Source: Cryobacterium sp. Y50
GTDB taxonomy: Bacteria > Actinomycetota > Actinomycetes > Actinomycetales > Microbacteriaceae
Length of the DNA: 42,255 bases
Reading direction: 5' to 3'
NCBI RefSeq assembly: GCF_002929805.1
Contig: NZ_PJJM01000072.1
Coordinates: 1-42,255 of the forward strand
In this document: piece after piece, positions 41,789 to 42,255 of the stretch
Layout of the letters: the number at the start of each line of letters is the position of its first letter
Position numbering within the stretch: the first letter of the stretch is position 1
Translations under genes and position numbers: made by a program
Notes under the pieces: model-generated
Database searches by the model: none
Seen by the model: the letters and a program-made list of their open reading frames with translations, nothing else
Told to the model about the DNA's origin: nothing

Positions 41789-41988
41789 TCACAGCAACTT
41801 GCACCTCACCAGCATCACCCCTGATGACACCTGATCAAACCAGCGATGCCCTGGGCATCTCACTCGAGGAACTCAGCACTATGAGACACGGCAACGCCGG
41901 ACCCAAGTACCACGGCATCGGCTGGGGCCTCGTGCGCTACAACACGGCAGACGTCATGCGCTGGCGCGCGTCACGGGCCGTGGCATAG
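41785..41988 (+). CDS. excisionase-like helix-turn-helix protein
   Basis: A 67-residue protein with a winged-helix/MerR-like pattern: MTPDQTSDALGISLEELSTM followed by RHGNAGPKYHGIGWGLVRY and DVMRWRASR. The arrangement (helix, turn, helix, then GPKYHxIGxxxVRY strand and ADVxxW) is that of excisionase-type and small plasmid DNA-binding proteins. It overlaps the preceding gene by ATGA. It could regulate plasmid genes or recombination; no integrase is present in the window. Confidence 0.65.
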   Translation: MITATCTSPASPLMTPDQTSDALGISLEELSTMRHGNAGPKYHGIGWGLVRYNTADVMRWRASRAVA

Positions 41989-42056
41989 AGCCATACTCCT
42001 GATTGCGGCAGATCACTTCAGCACCGAGCCAAAGTCCATCGCACGTAGCTTTATAG

Positions 42057-42255
42057 CTAATCGTGCGGCCCCAGGGCTTCCCCCTCCCACCCCAGAGCCG
42101 CTGCAAGCTCATCCGCATCGGGGAGCGCATTCTTCTCCGAAGGTGGCAAGGAGTCGTATGTATACGTGGACACCGCCATCGGAGAGCCCGAACGACCGAG
42201 CGCGTACCGGACTGTGTGATCGTTTCGATCGCCGCAGATAAGCATGCCGACTGTG
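42057..42255 (-). CDS. DUF1016 (YhcG-type PD-(D/E)XK nuclease) protein, C-terminus only
   Basis: The 3' end of a gene that enters from the right edge. The frame is open to the window end and reads TVGMLICGDRNDHTVRYALG, then SPMAVSTYTYDSLPPSEKNA and LPDADELAAAL. This matches the tail of DUF1016 proteins, where a nuclease-domain strand (xIGxLLC) is followed by YAL and a LP-x-E motif. The ATG at 42245 lies within this strand and is not the start. Function of the family is linked to DNA processing and defence, unproven. Family by recalled motifs. Confidence 0.7.
   Translation of the reverse strand, partial: TVGMLICGDRNDHTVRYALGRSGSPMAVSTYTYDSLPPSEKNALPDADELAAALGWEGEALGPHD

Noticed and set aside
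42057..42245. Small 62-residue gene starting at ATG 42245
   Set aside because: The frame stays open to the window edge and the sequence begins inside a conserved DUF1016 strand, so it is the tail of a longer gene.

Overview
The window is GC-rich, with dense short operons, GTG/TTG starts and SCO6880/DUF4913-type conjugation genes. This points to an actinobacterium, and the protein flavour suggests Microbacteriaceae or a relative (inference; no rRNA or marker gene is present). It reads as a conjugative plasmid or integrated conjugative element that carries an organic-acid catabolic island and much decayed DNA.

Layout. 1-9.6 kb is a graveyard: a broken IS30 transposase, small membrane proteins, a frameshifted lipoprotein gene, an intact secreted-protein/lipoprotein pair (3284-5481), a frameshifted IS1634-type transposase, an Abi-like remnant, a frameshifted MFS transporter and a shred of ctaB (heme O synthase). 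9.6-16.8 kb is the type IV secretion core on the + strand with stop/start overlaps: a remnant upstream gene, a TrbL/VirB6-like channel protein, an SCO6880-family protein, a VirB4-like ATPase, a VirD4/TraG coupling protein and DUF4913. 37.4-42.2 kb is the mobilization end: coiled-coil accessory protein, MobA-type relaxase, MobC, a probable oriT, small plasmid genes, an NrdH-like redoxin, an excisionase-like protein and the 3' end of a DUF1016 nuclease.

Between these (17.1-37.4 kb) lies the cargo. It has three TcuA-type FAD dehydrogenases (17862, 20858, 27891), an ETF pair (etfBA) and a membrane b-type cytochrome. It also has a decarboxylating isocitrate/isopropylmalate-type dehydrogenase, a D-2-hydroxyacid dehydrogenase, an Ldh_2-type dehydrogenase, a PrpF-family isomerase, a tripartite tricarboxylate transporter (TctC plus a TctA-TctB fusion), a split AbrB-type membrane pair, and GntR and LysR regulators. 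The likely job is uptake and oxidation of a tricarballylate- or aconitate-like acid: import by Tct, isomerization by PrpF, oxidation by TcuA-type flavoproteins with electrons passed to ETF and/or the cytochrome, and clean-up by the hydroxyacid and decarboxylating dehydrogenases. The substrate is inferred, not shown.

Regulation can be read from the DNA. A GntR-type palindrome, TGTATAC-N4-GYATACA, lies inside promoters in front of tcuA1-gntR and of etfBA-tcuA2-cytochrome, and a variant lies in front of prpF. A LysR-type box, TTAAG-N5-CTTAA, lies in front of the Ldh_2 gene and of lysR itself. The etfBA promoter is an imperfect second copy of the tcuA1 promoter and gene start, fused to a mobC scrap, which suggests the island was assembled by recombination with plasmid DNA.
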